A stretch of 64,000 nucleotides of DNA from Thermogemmatispora tikiterensis (lineage in GTDB: Bacteria > Chloroflexota > Ktedonobacteria > Ktedonobacterales > Ktedonobacteraceae). Under the pieces are notes generated by a model, which worked only from the letters and a program-made list of their open reading frames with translations, made no database searches and was not told the DNA's origin. Every line of letters starts with the position of its first letter. Within the stretch, counting starts at the first letter, position 1. Positions 7,826 through 17,030 of this stretch are shown here, piece by piece. Where the stretch lies: contig NZ_MCIF01000002.1 of NCBI RefSeq assembly GCF_003268475.1, forward strand, positions 5,338,100 through 5,402,099, written 5' to 3'. The translations under genes were made by a program, and so were the position numbers.

Positions 7826-10213
7826 ATGACAACGCATCTGTCTGGTCCTGATGGGCAGCAGCGCACTATAGATCAACCTGAGCCTGAAGCGCTGACTGCG
7901 ATCACGCTTGCGCTGGAGGGCATGAGCTGCGCCTCCTGTGCCAGGCGTATTGAGCGTGGTTTGCAGCGCCTGCCGGGCATCAAGGAGGCCAGTGTCAACT
8001 TTGCCACCGAACAGGCCACCGTTGTGTATGATCCCGCGCTGGTGAACCCGGCGCTGATGGTTGAGAAGGTGGAGCAGCTAGGCTATGAGGCGCTGCCGCT
8101 CCTGACGCAGGTGGCAAGGGGGGCTGAGGCTGCAGAGCGGCTGGAGGCTCGTCCTGGAGCAGCGAGTTCCCTGGTTCAGGGTGAGGGAGGCCAGGAGCTA
8201 GCGGCGGTCTCGGGCCTGGCTGAAGCTCAGCGGCGGGCGGCTCGGCGCCGACTGTGGCTCCTGCTGATGGCGATCGCGCTCTCGCTGCCCGTCGTTGTGC
8301 TCAGCATCTTCTTCATGGACCGTTTCCCTGGGGAGAACTACCTGCTGCTGCTGCTGACCACGCCGATCTGGGCAGTAGTTGGTTGGGAATTTCACCGCAA
8401 CGCCCTCAAGAATCTGCGGCACGGGGCGGCCACGATGGATACGCTCATCTCGGCTGGCTCGACGGCGGCGTATCTGCTGAGCTTGCTGGCTACGATCTTG
8501 CCGCAGCTGGCTGACGAGCCGACTTTCTACGACACCGCGGCCCTGATCATCACGCTTATCTACCTGGGGCGCTACCTGGAGGCGCGAGCCAAGGGTGAGG
8601 CCGGGCAGGCCATCAGGCGCCTGATCGGTTTGCAGCCGCGCAGTGCTCATGTGCTGCGCGAGGGTCAGGAACGCGAGGTTCCGATTGCCGAGGTCAAGCC
8701 GGGCGACCTGCTCATCGTGCGTCCCGGCGAGCAGATACCCGTTGATGGCCTCGTAGTGGCCGGTCACTCGACGGTCGATGAGTCAATGGTCACCGGGGAG
8801 AGCCTGCCCGTAGAGAAAGGGGAAGGGGAGCCGCTGATTGGGGCTACCCTGAATCAGGATGGGCTACTGACCATGCGGGCCACGCGCGTCGGAGCCGACA
8901 CCCTGCTGGCCAATATCATTCGTCTCGTTGAGCAGGCCCAGGGTAGCAAGGCGCCGGTGCAGCGCCTGGCGGATCAGGTGGCGGGCGTGTTCGTACCGGT
9001 GGTGCTGGTGATTGCCCTTCTGACTTTCCTCGGTTGGGGGCTGATGGGAGCCATGAGTGGCATGGGGGCTGCTGGCTGGATCAGAGCCTTAATTGCGGCG
9101 GTGGCCGTCCTGGTGGTGGCCTGTCCCTGTGCCTTGGGACTGGCAACGCCTACGGCGATCATTGTGGGCACCGGTATGGGGGCCGAGCAGGGTATTCTGA
9201 TCAAGGGAGGCGAGAGCCTGGAACGTATTCAGGCAGTGCAGGCGGTGCTCTTTGATAAGACGGGGACCTTAACGCGTGGCAGGCCCCAGCTCACTGGACT
9301 GGTGGCGCTGGCTCCGTGGGACGAAACCGGCTTGTTGCGTCTGGCCGCCGAGGTTGAGCAAGGCTCAGAGCATCCGCTCGCGCGCGCAGTGGTGGAGGCG
9401 GCGCATCAGCGTGGCCTGTCTTTGGAACGCAGGCCGGAGCGACTGACGGCTTTGCCCGGTCGCGGCCTGGAGGCTGTACTGGCGGGGCAAGAGGTGCTGA
9501 TCGGTGGGCCACGCCTGCTGGAGGAGCGTGGCTTGGGACTGGAGGAGGTGCGTGTCGAGCTGGAGCGTCTGGAGCAGCAGGGGAACACCGTGATGCTGGT
9601 GGCCGTTGCCGGGCGGCTGGCAGGTCTGCTGGCGCTGGCTGATACCTTGAAACCAGGCTCGGCTGAGGCGGTGCGCCAACTGCAGGCCCAGGGGTTGCAG
9701 CTCTGGCTTGTCAGCGGCGATCATCCACGCACGGCCCAGGCGATCGCGGCCCAGGTCGATATTCCCAGCGAGCACGTGCTCGCCGGCCTCTTGCCAGCAG
9801 AGAAGGCCGAGCAAGTGCGCCGCCTTCAGCAGCAGGGGCTGACTGTAGCTTTCGCAGGCGATGGCATCAATGATGCGCCAGCGCTGGCCCAGGCCGATGT
9901 TGGGATTGCGATGGGTAACGGCAGCGATATTGCCCTGGAGACGGCTGATATTGTCCTGGTGAAGGGGAATCTCCGTAGCCTGGCCACCGCTCTGGCCTTG
10001 TCTCGGGCGACACTGCGTACTATCAAACAAAACCTGTTCTGGGCCTTTGCTTATAACGTTGTGCTCATTCCGACAGCGATTCTCTCGCCAATGATTCCTT
10101 TCCTCAAGGAGCAAGCGCCGATCTTTGCGGCGGCGGCGATGGCCCTCTCCTCTGTCTCTGTGGTTGGGAATGCCCTGCGCCTGCGCCGCTTTGGGCGGCG
10201 GGTCTTGCGCTAG
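7826..10213 (+). CDS. copA: Copper-translocating P1B-type ATPase
   Basis: This 795-residue P-type ATPase has one N-terminal heavy-metal-associated domain with GMSCASC (C35, C38), eight expected transmembrane helices, the CPC metal-transport motif (about residue 432, 'VVACPCALGLATP'), the phosphorylated aspartate in DKTGTLT (D477), the SEHPLA motif of P1B enzymes and GDGINDAP near 678. CPC with HP identifies a Cu(I)/Ag(I) exporter. The frame is open further upstream, but ATG 7826 has a strong RBS (GGAGGGAGGTAAC) and lies after the promoter, so it is the start. Regulation is probably by copper through the adjacent CsoR-like operator. Confidence 0.96.
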   Translation: MTTHLSGPDGQQRTIDQPEPEALTAITLALEGMSCASCARRIERGLQRLPGIKEASVNFATEQATVVYDPALVNPALMVEKVEQLGYEALPLLTQVARGAEAAERLEARPGAASSLVQGEGGQELAAVSGLAEAQRRAARRRLWLLLMAIALSLPVVVLSIFFMDRFPGENYLLLLLTTPIWAVVGWEFHRNALKNLRHGAATMDTLISAGSTAAYLLSLLATILPQLADEPTFYDTAALIITLIYLGRYLEARAKGEAGQAIRRLIGLQPRSAHVLREGQEREVPIAEVKPGDLLIVRPGEQIPVDGLVVAGHSTVDESMVTGESLPVEKGEGEPLIGATLNQDGLLTMRATRVGADTLLANIIRLVEQAQGSKAPVQRLADQVAGVFVPVVLVIALLTFLGWGLMGAMSGMGAAGWIRALIAAVAVLVVACPCALGLATPTAIIVGTGMGAEQGILIKGGESLERIQAVQAVLFDKTGTLTRGRPQLTGLVALAPWDETGLLRLAAEVEQGSEHPLARAVVEAAHQRGLSLERRPERLTALPGRGLEAVLAGQEVLIGGPRLLEERGLGLEEVRVELERLEQQGNTVMLVAVAGRLAGLLALADTLKPGSAEAVRQLQAQGLQLWLVSGDHPRTAQAIAAQVDIPSEHVLAGLLPAEKAEQVRRLQQQGLTVAFAGDGINDAPALAQADVGIAMGNGSDIALETADIVLVKGNLRSLATALALSRATLRTIKQNLFWAFAYNVVLIPTAILSPMIPFLKEQAPIFAAAAMALSSVSVVGNALRLRRFGRRVLR

Positions 10214-10301
10214 TCGCTGGGCTGGGGCTGAGCAAGTGCCTGATGCATCGTAACAGGGGATGGAAGAAGGAAGAGCAGCGCAACCAGTGGGGGGGCCGTG
10301 G

Positions 10302-10320
10302 CCAGCTCCAGAGGAGCTGG
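10302..10320 (+). terminator. Hairpin downstream of copA
   Basis: Stem CCAGCTCC (10302-10309) with GGAGCTGG (10313-10320) and a 3-nt loop, about 90 bp after the copA stop. No T-run follows, so termination strength is uncertain. Confidence 0.4.
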
Positions 10321-10418
10321 CTGCCGACCGCGATGGTCGCAGGTGCTCTCTCCTTCTTCCGCCCGCTACCGATGGGGTGAGGGCGATGGAGTATTACAGG
10401 TAGACTGACCGCTTGGGC

Positions 10419-10667
10419 TTAGAACTGGCTGCGCCCAGGGCGCAACAGCTTGTGGAAAATGCCGAAGAGCAGGAACGCCGGCGGCCACTGGCCGACGAAC
10501 AGTCCCCAATCGCGCTTACCGCTTAGGAAAAGCATTGCAGAGGTAATGATCGAGACCAGAGCAGCCCAGTACCACATCTCGCCAGGTAGACGATCGGTGG
10601 TCCGAAAATACTGCTCTTGCATATCACGAGCAGCTTTTGTCGTCTCATGAATATCAACTTTAGCCAT
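10419..10667 (-). CDS. Small membrane protein, function unknown
   Basis: This 82-residue protein has a charged N-terminus ('MAKVDIHETTKAARDMQEQY') and two hydrophobic helices (about 32-47 and 53-70), ending 'LLRPGRSQF'. ATG 10667 was chosen because GAGGAG lies seven bases before it; a further in-frame start at 10685 has no RBS. It is a stand-alone gene convergent with copA. No family is recognised; the topology suggests a two-helix inner-membrane hairpin with both ends in the cytoplasm. Confidence 0.6.
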   Translation of the reverse strand: MAKVDIHETTKAARDMQEQYFRTTDRLPGEMWYWAALVSIITSAMLFLSGKRDWGLFVGQWPPAFLLFGIFHKLLRPGRSQF

Positions 10668-10907
10668 AGCTTCTCCTCGTCTCAACTCAGCAGTTTAGCG
10701 GAGTAGTACGCACTTCGCCGGATCTCTCTTGACAGCCGGCGATTGGTACTCTGCTCTAAAGACGTTGCGAGGCGTGACTCTAGGTAAGGGTAGCGCTCTG
10801 GCCGTTTTTCCTCTTGATGCTGCTCTTGCTAGAAGAAGGATGGGCACGTTGATGGTCATCGTTCAGGGGGGCCCTGGCATGACAGTGTCTGGTGTCGACG
10901 CAGGACA

Positions 10908-10916
10908 TGATACAAT
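10908..10916 (+). promoter_or_regulatory. Extended -10 element upstream of the deoR-family gene
   Basis: TGATACAAT is an extended -10 (TG-n-TACAAT). The upstream -35 region is weak. The resulting leader would be about 120 nt, ending at the regulator gene start at 11043. Confidence 0.4.
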
Positions 10917-11042
10917 GCTCGATAGGGCATGTGAAGGAGATCAGGCGTAGACAGGGAGTGGGGGTGAGGCCTGGCCTGGCCTGTCAGCCTGCCCAGTGGG
11001 CGTGCGGGGCGGTGGTGAGCAAACTCAGGGAGTGTGTACTGA

Positions 11043-11822
11043 ATGAAGAAGGAAAACAAGATTATTGCTCAAGAACGCAGAAGGAAGATATTTGAAATTA
11101 TTGAGTCCAGTGGGGTTGTCTCGGTGCGCGATCTGGCGCAGCGCTTTACCGTCTCTAGCATTACGGTGGTCAGAGATTTACAGGAGCTGGAAGAGCAGGG
11201 CTTGATCAGGCGAGTACATGGGGGGGCCATCAGCTTGCGAGGGGCCAGCTATGAACCGCCATTTAGTGCGCGTGAGGCCGAGCATGCTGAGGAGAAGCGG
11301 CGCATCGCAGCGCGGGCGGTGGAGCTGGTCAACGATGGGGAGAGTCTGATCCTTGATGTGGGGACGACAACGTTGGAGATCGCGCGGGCACTCAAAGGAA
11401 AGCGCAATCTGACGGTGCTGGTGACAAATCTGCGGGCCGCTTTGGAACTGGCGAATCAGTCTGCGATTCAGGTGATCGTAGTGGGGGGAAAGCTACGCCC
11501 GAGCGAGCTGTCGCTGGTGGGCCATCTGGCTGAGCGAACGCTGCGCAGTTTTCAGGTGGATAAGGCTTTTATCGCAGTCGGTGGGATTACGATCGAACAT
11601 GGGCTGACTGAGTTCAATTTTGAGGAGGCCGGCACGAAGCAGGCAATGATTGAGCGGGCGCGGAGGCGCATTGTGGTGGCCGATCATAGCAAGTTCGGTA
11701 AGGTGATGCTGACGACGGTGGCGCCTCTGAATGCTATCGATACCATTATCACGGATAGTGGGCTGGATAGCGAGACGCTGACTCGTCTGCGCGAGCTGGG
11801 GATCGAGGTCGTTCTGGCTTAG
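11043..11822 (+). CDS. DeoR-family transcriptional regulator
   Basis: This 259-residue protein has an N-terminal winged helix-turn-helix (about 8-63, 'VVSVRDLAQRFTVSSITVVR' then 'LEEQGLIRRVHGGA') and a C-terminal DeoRC ligand-sensing domain (about 75-235) with 'ILDVGTTTLEIARAL'. Members repress sugar or nucleoside catabolism and are released by phosphorylated sugars. No carbohydrate operon adjoins it, so the target cannot be read from context. Several 'VVVRD'-like recognition residues differ from the usual 'TIRRDL' motif (here 'SSITVVRDL'). Confidence 0.92.
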   Translation: MKKENKIIAQERRRKIFEIIESSGVVSVRDLAQRFTVSSITVVRDLQELEEQGLIRRVHGGAISLRGASYEPPFSAREAEHAEEKRRIAARAVELVNDGESLILDVGTTTLEIARALKGKRNLTVLVTNLRAALELANQSAIQVIVVGGKLRPSELSLVGHLAERTLRSFQVDKAFIAVGGITIEHGLTEFNFEEAGTKQAMIERARRRIVVADHSKFGKVMLTTVAPLNAIDTIITDSGLDSETLTRLRELGIEVVLA

Positions 11823-11965
11823 CCTTGACTGCTGGCTGCTCCTCTAATGCGGAAAGAATTCAGTTACACCGACCGCTTCTCATGAAAGCAAGCAGGCTAT
11901 GTTTGAGTTCTTATCGCTCTTTCTTGTACATGAGAAAGAGGCATGAATATATCCTTTTGGAGAAC

Positions 11966-11994
11966 TTGCTTTTGGTGTTCGGCTCTGTTATGCT
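11966..11994 (+). promoter_or_regulatory. Promoter of the coiled-coil protein gene
   Basis: TTGCTT (11966-11971), 17 bp, TATGCT (11989-11994), about 95 bp before the ATG at 12089, within an A+T-richer stretch. Confidence 0.5.
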
Positions 11995-12088
11995 CTTCTC
12001 GTGGCCCTGGTCGGTATTGTTGTGGTGCTGACCAGGACTGGCGCAGTTACCAGGCCATCTACTTTGAGAGAAGGGAGTTAGACAGAGG

Positions 12089-12907
12089 ATGTCGCTAGAG
12101 CTGTCCTGGCTGGCCAATCGCGTCAGTGCCCAGGAGCATGCCATTGCCGTGCTCGGTGCAGAAGTCAAAGGGCTAGCTGCCGACATGCAGATGAGTTTTC
12201 GGCAGCTGGCAGAATATCAGTTACGCAGCGAGCGTCAGGTCGAGGGCCGTTTGCAGCGTCTGGAGGCGCTGGTGGCGGCGACCTATGATGAAGTACGTGT
12301 TGTGCGGGAGCGAACGGCTCTGCTAGAGATGCGCACTGGCGGCCTGGAGAGCCGCATGGTCAGCCTCGAAGGGCGGATGGGAGGGCTGGAAGGGCGCATG
12401 GGGAAGGTGGAGGGGAGGCTGGAAGCGCTGGAGGAGAGGCTGGAGGCGCTAGAAGGGCGTGTAGAGCGTCTGGAAGGGCGCATGGAGAGGATGGAAGAGC
12501 GGCTGGAGGCTTTAGAGGGGAGGCTGGAGGCGCTAGAAGGGCGTGTGGAGCGTCTGGAGATGCGCGTGGAGCGCCTGGAGATGCGCGTGGGCCGTCTAGA
12601 GACACGCATGGAGAAGGTAGAGGAACGCCTGGAAGCTTTAGAGGGGCGCATCGCCTCTCTTGAAGAGAAGATGGTCACCAAAGAAGAGATGGCTGCATTG
12701 GAGGCGCGTCTCAAGGGAGAGATGGAGACGATGGAGAAGCGCATCAGGGGAGAGATGGAGACGATGGAGAAGCGCATCAGGGGAGAGATGGAGACGATGG
12801 AGAAGCGCATCAGGGGAGAGATAGCAGCATTGGAGACACGCATTATGGATGCTTTAGCCCAAATCACCACTTTACTCAATGCGCGGCAGGCAGGGCAGGC
12901 CGATTAG
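12089..12907 (+). CDS. Long coiled-coil protein with heptad and hendecad repeats
   Basis: The 272-residue protein is almost entirely alpha-helical. From about residue 85 to 205 it is built from seven-residue repeats of the type (L/M/V)E(G/E)R(L/M/V)E(A/R)L, an uninterrupted left-handed coiled coil. Residues about 211-243 contain three identical 11-residue units (EMETMEKRIRG), a hendecad pattern. There is no signal peptide or membrane segment, so it should be cytoplasmic and rod-like. Such proteins are often loosely annotated as apolipoprotein- or SMC-like, but no catalytic domain is present. Function unknown. The gene ends in TAG next to the frameshifted transporter on the other strand. Confidence 0.8.
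   Translation: MSLELSWLANRVSAQEHAIAVLGAEVKGLAADMQMSFRQLAEYQLRSERQVEGRLQRLEALVAATYDEVRVVRERTALLEMRTGGLESRMVSLEGRMGGLEGRMGKVEGRLEALEERLEALEGRVERLEGRMERMEERLEALEGRLEALEGRVERLEMRVERLEMRVGRLETRMEKVEERLEALEGRIASLEEKMVTKEEMAALEARLKGEMETMEKRIRGEMETMEKRIRGEMETMEKRIRGEIAALETRIMDALAQITTLLNARQAGQAD
12719..12817 (+). repeat. Three exact 33-bp tandem repeats inside the coiled-coil gene
   Basis: Units begin at 12719, 12752 and 12785 and encode the same 11 residues. Near-perfect identity at the DNA level, including third positions, points to recent slippage or duplication. Confidence 0.85.
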
Positions 12908-13067
12908 TTCTGCCTACTCTTTATTTCTATATATGGTGATATATCCCTGAGCTGGCGTACATTGAGGAGGAGCTTCCTGCTGGTGACCATAGCAGGCGCT
13001 CCTCCCTTTCGAGCAGTTGTGAGTGGGCAAAGGCCCCTAGCGCGAGGAGGCTCCCAGGCCTCCTCAC

Positions 13068-13983
13068 TCAGAGCGAAGCCAGTATGATCCCCAATGCCAG
13101 CACCAGGCCCCCGAGCCAGAAGCCTGGTCCCAGGCCTTCCTGCAGCAAGAGTGCGCTCAGCAAGCCGCCGACCAGTGGTTGCGCGAAGAAGAAAATTGCA
13201 GCCACCCCGGCGGGCAGCCGCTCCACGCCGCGGTACCAGAGAAACCAGGCGAGGGCTGTCGCGCCCAGTCCCAGGTAAAGCACGCTCGCCAGCGAGGTGG
13301 GGGAGAGAGAAAGAGCAGGGCGCTGAGCCAGCTCCCAGAGGGCCAGGGGAGCAAAAAAAGACCAGGCTCCAGAGTGTCCCATAGGTCGTGACCACCAGGG
13401 CTGAGTGCTTGCGTGCCAGCGGCGTCCCGAGCACAGTGAACAAGGCCCAGAAGAAGGCCGAGATAATCAGCAGCCCATCACCAATGAGCAGCGAGCGGGC
13501 CTGCGCACTCAAGCCGCTCCCCTGCTCACTACCGACAATGATCACCACGCCAGCTAACGCCAGCAGGGTACCGGCGACAACGCGCCAGCGTGGGCGCTCG
13601 CCGAGCAGGAGCCAGGCCAGAGGTACGATGAAAAGCGGCGTGATCGTGGTCAGCAGCGCTCCATCATGGGCGCTGGCCAGATCGGTCCCAATGAACTGCG
13701 TCGTGATAGTAGCGGCGATGCATAAGCCAAGCAAGGGAAGGCGCCAGCGTTCCTCACGAGGGAGAGGCTCCCGAGGGCCGCTGAGACGCAGTACCAGCCA
13801 GAGAGCAGCTCCTCCCAACAGAAGGCGCAACAGCCCTAACGTGACGGGAGGAATAGCGCCAAAGCTGGCACGACTCACAACGTACATGCCTCCCCAGAGG
13901 CACGAGGCTCCAAGTGGGGCCAGGCCCGCCAGGCTCTGTCTGCTGCGGCGCTGGCTTGTCGAAGATCTGGAAGAAACCTGCAC
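13068..13983 (-). pseudogene. EamA/DMT-family transporter with a frameshift at a T7 run
   Basis: The first part (13983 to about 13360) encodes an EamA transporter N-terminus: 'SCLWGGMYVVSRASFGAIPPVTLGLLRLLLGG', five to six helices. The second half continues in another frame from about 13360 to 13068, 'LALWELAQRPALSLSPTSLASVLYLGLGATALAWFLWYRGVE' to 'GLVLALGIILASL'. The break coincides with seven T residues on the coding strand (A7 at 13353-13359). Joining the frames there gives a normal ten-helix protein of about 300 residues. The start is GTG 13983 with RBS AGGAAAGG. It is either a real inactivation, a phase-variable tract or a sequencing error; the sequence alone cannot decide. Confidence 0.8.
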
Positions 13984-14270
13984 AGTGACCTTTCCTCAGT
14001 CCTCATTGCTTGTAAAACAGCATACAACATAGGGAGACGCAAGACCATTACTTGCGCTACCAGCAGTGGAAGCTCAGCAAATCTGCAGGCGGAGAGCGCC
14101 TTGCCAGCATGGTCTACAGTTAATGGCGACCCTGCTAATCCCCAATCAGCGCATCAGTGGACCTGGCTGAGAATCAAAGGCCCAGCTCAGGCAAGGCGCT
14201 CGGCCTGGGCTGGGCTGGGCTGAGATCCTGACTGTTGCCCCTGTGCGGTGGTGAACCTGTGCGATTGTGG

Positions 14271-15596
14271 CTAGATGCCTCCGATTCCCAGACCGTGGAG
14301 AATCATCTCCACCGCAGTCGCCACAATCACCGGTAAAAAGACCAGGCGGATAACGCGGTTGCTCAAGCGCGAGAGCAAGCGAGAGCCGATCAAGGCTCCG
14401 AGGAGAATCCCCAGCGCGACCGGAGCGGCCACCAGGGGGGGAATATCGCCGCGGGCGAAGTAGATGCCGGCGCTGGCCGCAGCTGTCACGCCGATCATAA
14501 AGTTGCTCGTTGTCGTCGAGACCTTCAGGGGCAGGCGCATTGCCACATCCATCGCCAGCACCTTGAAAGCGCCGCTACCAATGCCCAGCAGGCCCGAGAT
14601 GACCCCAGCCAGGAACATGAGGAGCAGGCCCAGGGGAGTGCGCGTCACCTGATAGCTTACCTCACGCCCGAGATGCTCATCGGGATAGCTACTTGCCAGA
14701 TTCAAGTGGGCTGCCAGCCAATCGTTCTGCACGCCAGAGGGCAGCTCTTCACCTATTTTGAAGAGCGTGGGCAAGGCCGATAGCAACAGAATGATGCCGA
14801 AGATGATTCCCAGGACACCTGGAGCGAGCAGCCCGGCCAGGAAAGCGCCGCTGATGGCTCCTGTGGTGGTGGCCAACTCCAAGAACATGCCGACACGCAT
14901 ATTCGTGATGCGGTCGCGCACGTAAGCTGCAGCCGCGCCGCTGGAGGTGGCGATCACCGAGATGATGCTGGCACCGATAGCGAAGCTGATTGGCAGCCCG
15001 AAAGCCAGTGTCAGCAGAGGCACGATCAAGACGCCGCCGCCCAGGCCGATCAGGGAGCCGAGAAGACCGGCAACCACCGAGCCGCAGAAAATCAGAGCGA
15101 AGACGAGGGCGGAAAACTGGAAGTGGGCCAGGCCACTGAGATGGGCGCTGCTGGTGCCCCGGTCGCCGAAGAAGAGGCTATAGAGCAAAATCAGGAGGAC
15201 GGCCAGCGTAATCAGTACATAGCGGACGTCGCGCTCTAAAGCGAAAGCGACGATCGAGGTAGCGACGCGCAGCACTGGAGTAGCGATCAGCACCACCAGG
15301 CCGAGCACAATGAGCGCTGGGGCTTGCCATTGGAGCAAACCAGCCAGCAGATCGGGAAGCGAGTGAGGAAACCGGGCTACACTCGTCGTCCCTGGGCCGC
15401 CAGGCTGCAGAAAGAGCCAAGCGACACCGATCAAAATAATGGCGGCGCTCACCAGGACGCCGCCCTGTAGAATCCAGCCAATAATGGTTGCAGCTTGAGC
15501 ATCAACGGAGCGTGCTGCGGTTGCTGACATCTCAGTCGCAGCCTGCCGCTGCTCCAGCTGGGGGGCTGGCAGCGGCCCTGTGTTGTTACGGGTCAT
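14271..15596 (-). CDS. TauE/SafE-family anion exporter
   Basis: This 441-residue membrane protein has two halves of the TauE/SafE type. The motif 'GSLIGLGGGVLIVPLLTLAFGLP' (about 183-205) and its counterpart 'GVISGLLGIGSGAFKVLAMDVAMRLP' (about 336-361) are the paired glycine-rich repeats of the family. Three extra N-terminal helices (about 35-150) make it longer than usual (250-300 residues is typical). Related proteins export sulfite, sulfonates or organosulfur acids, or import them; substrate unknown. The start has RBS GGAGAG close to ATG. It is transcribed alone, with a 409-bp gap to the next gene upstream. Confidence 0.88.
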   Translation of the reverse strand: MTRNNTGPLPAPQLEQRQAATEMSATAARSVDAQAATIIGWILQGGVLVSAAIILIGVAWLFLQPGGPGTTSVARFPHSLPDLLAGLLQWQAPALIVLGLVVLIATPVLRVATSIVAFALERDVRYVLITLAVLLILLYSLFFGDRGTSSAHLSGLAHFQFSALVFALIFCGSVVAGLLGSLIGLGGGVLIVPLLTLAFGLPISFAIGASIISVIATSSGAAAAYVRDRITNMRVGMFLELATTTGAISGAFLAGLLAPGVLGIIFGIILLLSALPTLFKIGEELPSGVQNDWLAAHLNLASSYPDEHLGREVSYQVTRTPLGLLLMFLAGVISGLLGIGSGAFKVLAMDVAMRLPLKVSTTTSNFMIGVTAAASAGIYFARGDIPPLVAAPVALGILLGALIGSRLLSRLSNRVIRLVFLPVIVATAVEMILHGLGIGGI

Positions 15597-16005
15597 GCTC
15601 TCCTGTCTCTCCTGCTATCCTGTGATGATCAGTAGGTAGGTCACGGTCACGCTGGGGTAGAAGTGCCAGACTACTGTTACACTGAACGGGTCAGCAAGGT
15701 GCGCTGGCTCTCTTTCTCCCCCTATCTATGAACTATAGGTCACTTTTTGTAAAAATGCCATCCCATCAATCTTGCGTTCAAAAGCAGGAGCATGGGTCTG
15801 CTTGCCCTCGAAGAGCGTGGCGGGCTTGCTTTATCACATTGCTGATGACCAGGGGGTGACCAGCGGGACCAGAGGCGGACAAGGCAAAGAGGCTGATCGG
15901 GAAGAGATGAGTGGAGCAGAAGAGATATCCCGACTCCTTGCTTGCTATCCTTCAGCGCTGGCACCTGGTGCAACGCGGCCCGAGGTGTCAGCGCTGAACG
16001 CCCAG
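15597..16005. other. Intergenic region without a recognised gene
   Basis: About 410 bp between the TauE/SafE gene start and the end of the SDR gene. It contains a short A+T-rich patch near 15720-15760 but no convincing promoter pair, hairpin with U-tract or small coding frame. Confidence 0.4.
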
Positions 16006-16791
16006 CTACTGAGGGGTATCTCCCTGATCCCACCACAGACCCATGCGGGCGGTGGTGCCGCCATCGACAAAGAGCACCTGGCCCGTAATAAACTCGGCGG
16101 CATCTGAAACGAGAAAAGCGACCGCCGGCCCAATATCTTCAGGGTGGCCGACGCGTCCCCAGGGCACGAGGGTATTGCCCAGCTCGCGGGTGTAGCCTGG
16201 AATGGCGAAATAGCGCGGTACCTCGATAATGCCGGGGCCGACGGCGTTTACGCGGATGCGCTGCGGGGCCAGCTCGATGGCCAGCTCGCGTGTGAAAGCT
16301 ATGATGGCCCCCTTGGTGGCAGCATAGGCCGAGTGGCGCGGAAAGCCGGCGTAGCCATGAATCGAGGTAATATTGATGATCGAGCCGCCGCCGCGCTTCA
16401 GCATGTAGGGTACCGCTTGCTGAGCGCAGAAGAAATAGCCGCGCATATTGAGGTCGAAGACTTCGTTATAGGTCTCTTCGCTGATTTTGAGAAAATCATC
16501 GGCGCGGGTGACCCCAGCGTTATTGACCAGGATATCCAGACCGCCCAGGGCCTCAGCAACCTCGTCGACGACGCGACGGCACTCGGCCACGTGGGCCAGA
16601 TTGCCCTTGACAGCGACCGCTTTGCCACCCAGAGCTTCAATGCGTGCCAGCGTTTCGCGGGCACCCTCTTCGCTGTGCGCGTAGTGAATACCAACGCTAG
16701 CGCCCTGGCGCGCCAGCTCAACGGCAATACCCTGGCCGATGCCCATGCCGGCACCGGTGACTAACGCCAGGCGACCGGAAAGCATTCCCAT
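16006..16791 (-). CDS. Short-chain dehydrogenase/reductase (classical SDR)
   Basis: This 261-residue Rossmann-fold enzyme has the cofactor motif TGAGMGIG (about 12-19), the structural NNAG motif (about 90-93), a catalytic serine in 'NITSIHG' and the active-site YAATK. The length is typical. The C-terminus 'FVDGGTTARMGLW' resembles glucose 1-dehydrogenase and 3-oxoacyl reductase relatives, so a sugar or keto-acyl substrate is possible. The residue after the second beta strand is histidine-tyrosine rather than Asp, so NADPH may be preferred. It is preceded by an isolated leader and a hairpin; the next gene upstream is the MBL-fold hydrolase in the same direction. Confidence 0.93.
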   Translation of the reverse strand: MGMLSGRLALVTGAGMGIGQGIAVELARQGASVGIHYAHSEEGARETLARIEALGGKAVAVKGNLAHVAECRRVVDEVAEALGGLDILVNNAGVTRADDFLKISEETYNEVFDLNMRGYFFCAQQAVPYMLKRGGGSIINITSIHGYAGFPRHSAYAATKGAIIAFTRELAIELAPQRIRVNAVGPGIIEVPRYFAIPGYTRELGNTLVPWGRVGHPEDIGPAVAFLVSDAAEFITGQVLFVDGGTTARMGLWWDQGDTPQ

Positions 16792-16895
16792 AGCTTCGCT
16801 CCTCTTCCTTTCCCCTGGCGGGGAGTTTGGACTGCGACCTCGTTGTCCTTGGCTGCCTGCGAGTCAATAACACAGGCCGACTGGTGGACTCACCT

Positions 16896-16918
16896 GGCGA
16901 GCCTGGCCCAGGCTCGCC
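16896..16918 (-). terminator. Hairpin downstream of the MBL-fold gene
   Basis: GGCGAGCCTGG pairs with CCAGGCTCGCC across a one-base centre (effective stem about 9 bp). It lies 110 bp beyond the stop of the MBL-fold gene and upstream of the SDR gene on the same strand. Confidence 0.5.
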
Positions 16919-17030
16919 TTTGCCCTCGCTGATGAGTCTCCAGCGGGGTGATTGCCTCGCTCTCTCTGGCCTCTCTGTCAAGCGGCAGGGGGAAGTAGAG
17001 CCGACGAAAAACAAGGCTAAAGCCTGAAGC

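Noticed and set aside
12283..12879. 198-residue minus-strand frame with MRFSIVSISPL repeats
   Set aside because: It is the antisense shadow of the coiled-coil repeats and has no RBS or known family.
13084..13384. Several + strand frames opposite the EamA transporter
   Set aside because: They are arginine/proline-rich antisense shadows without any domain.
14200..14224. Short (GGCTG)n run after the TauE/SafE gene
   Set aside because: About four pentamer copies, not exact over a longer stretch; likely simple GC-rich sequence without a role I can support.
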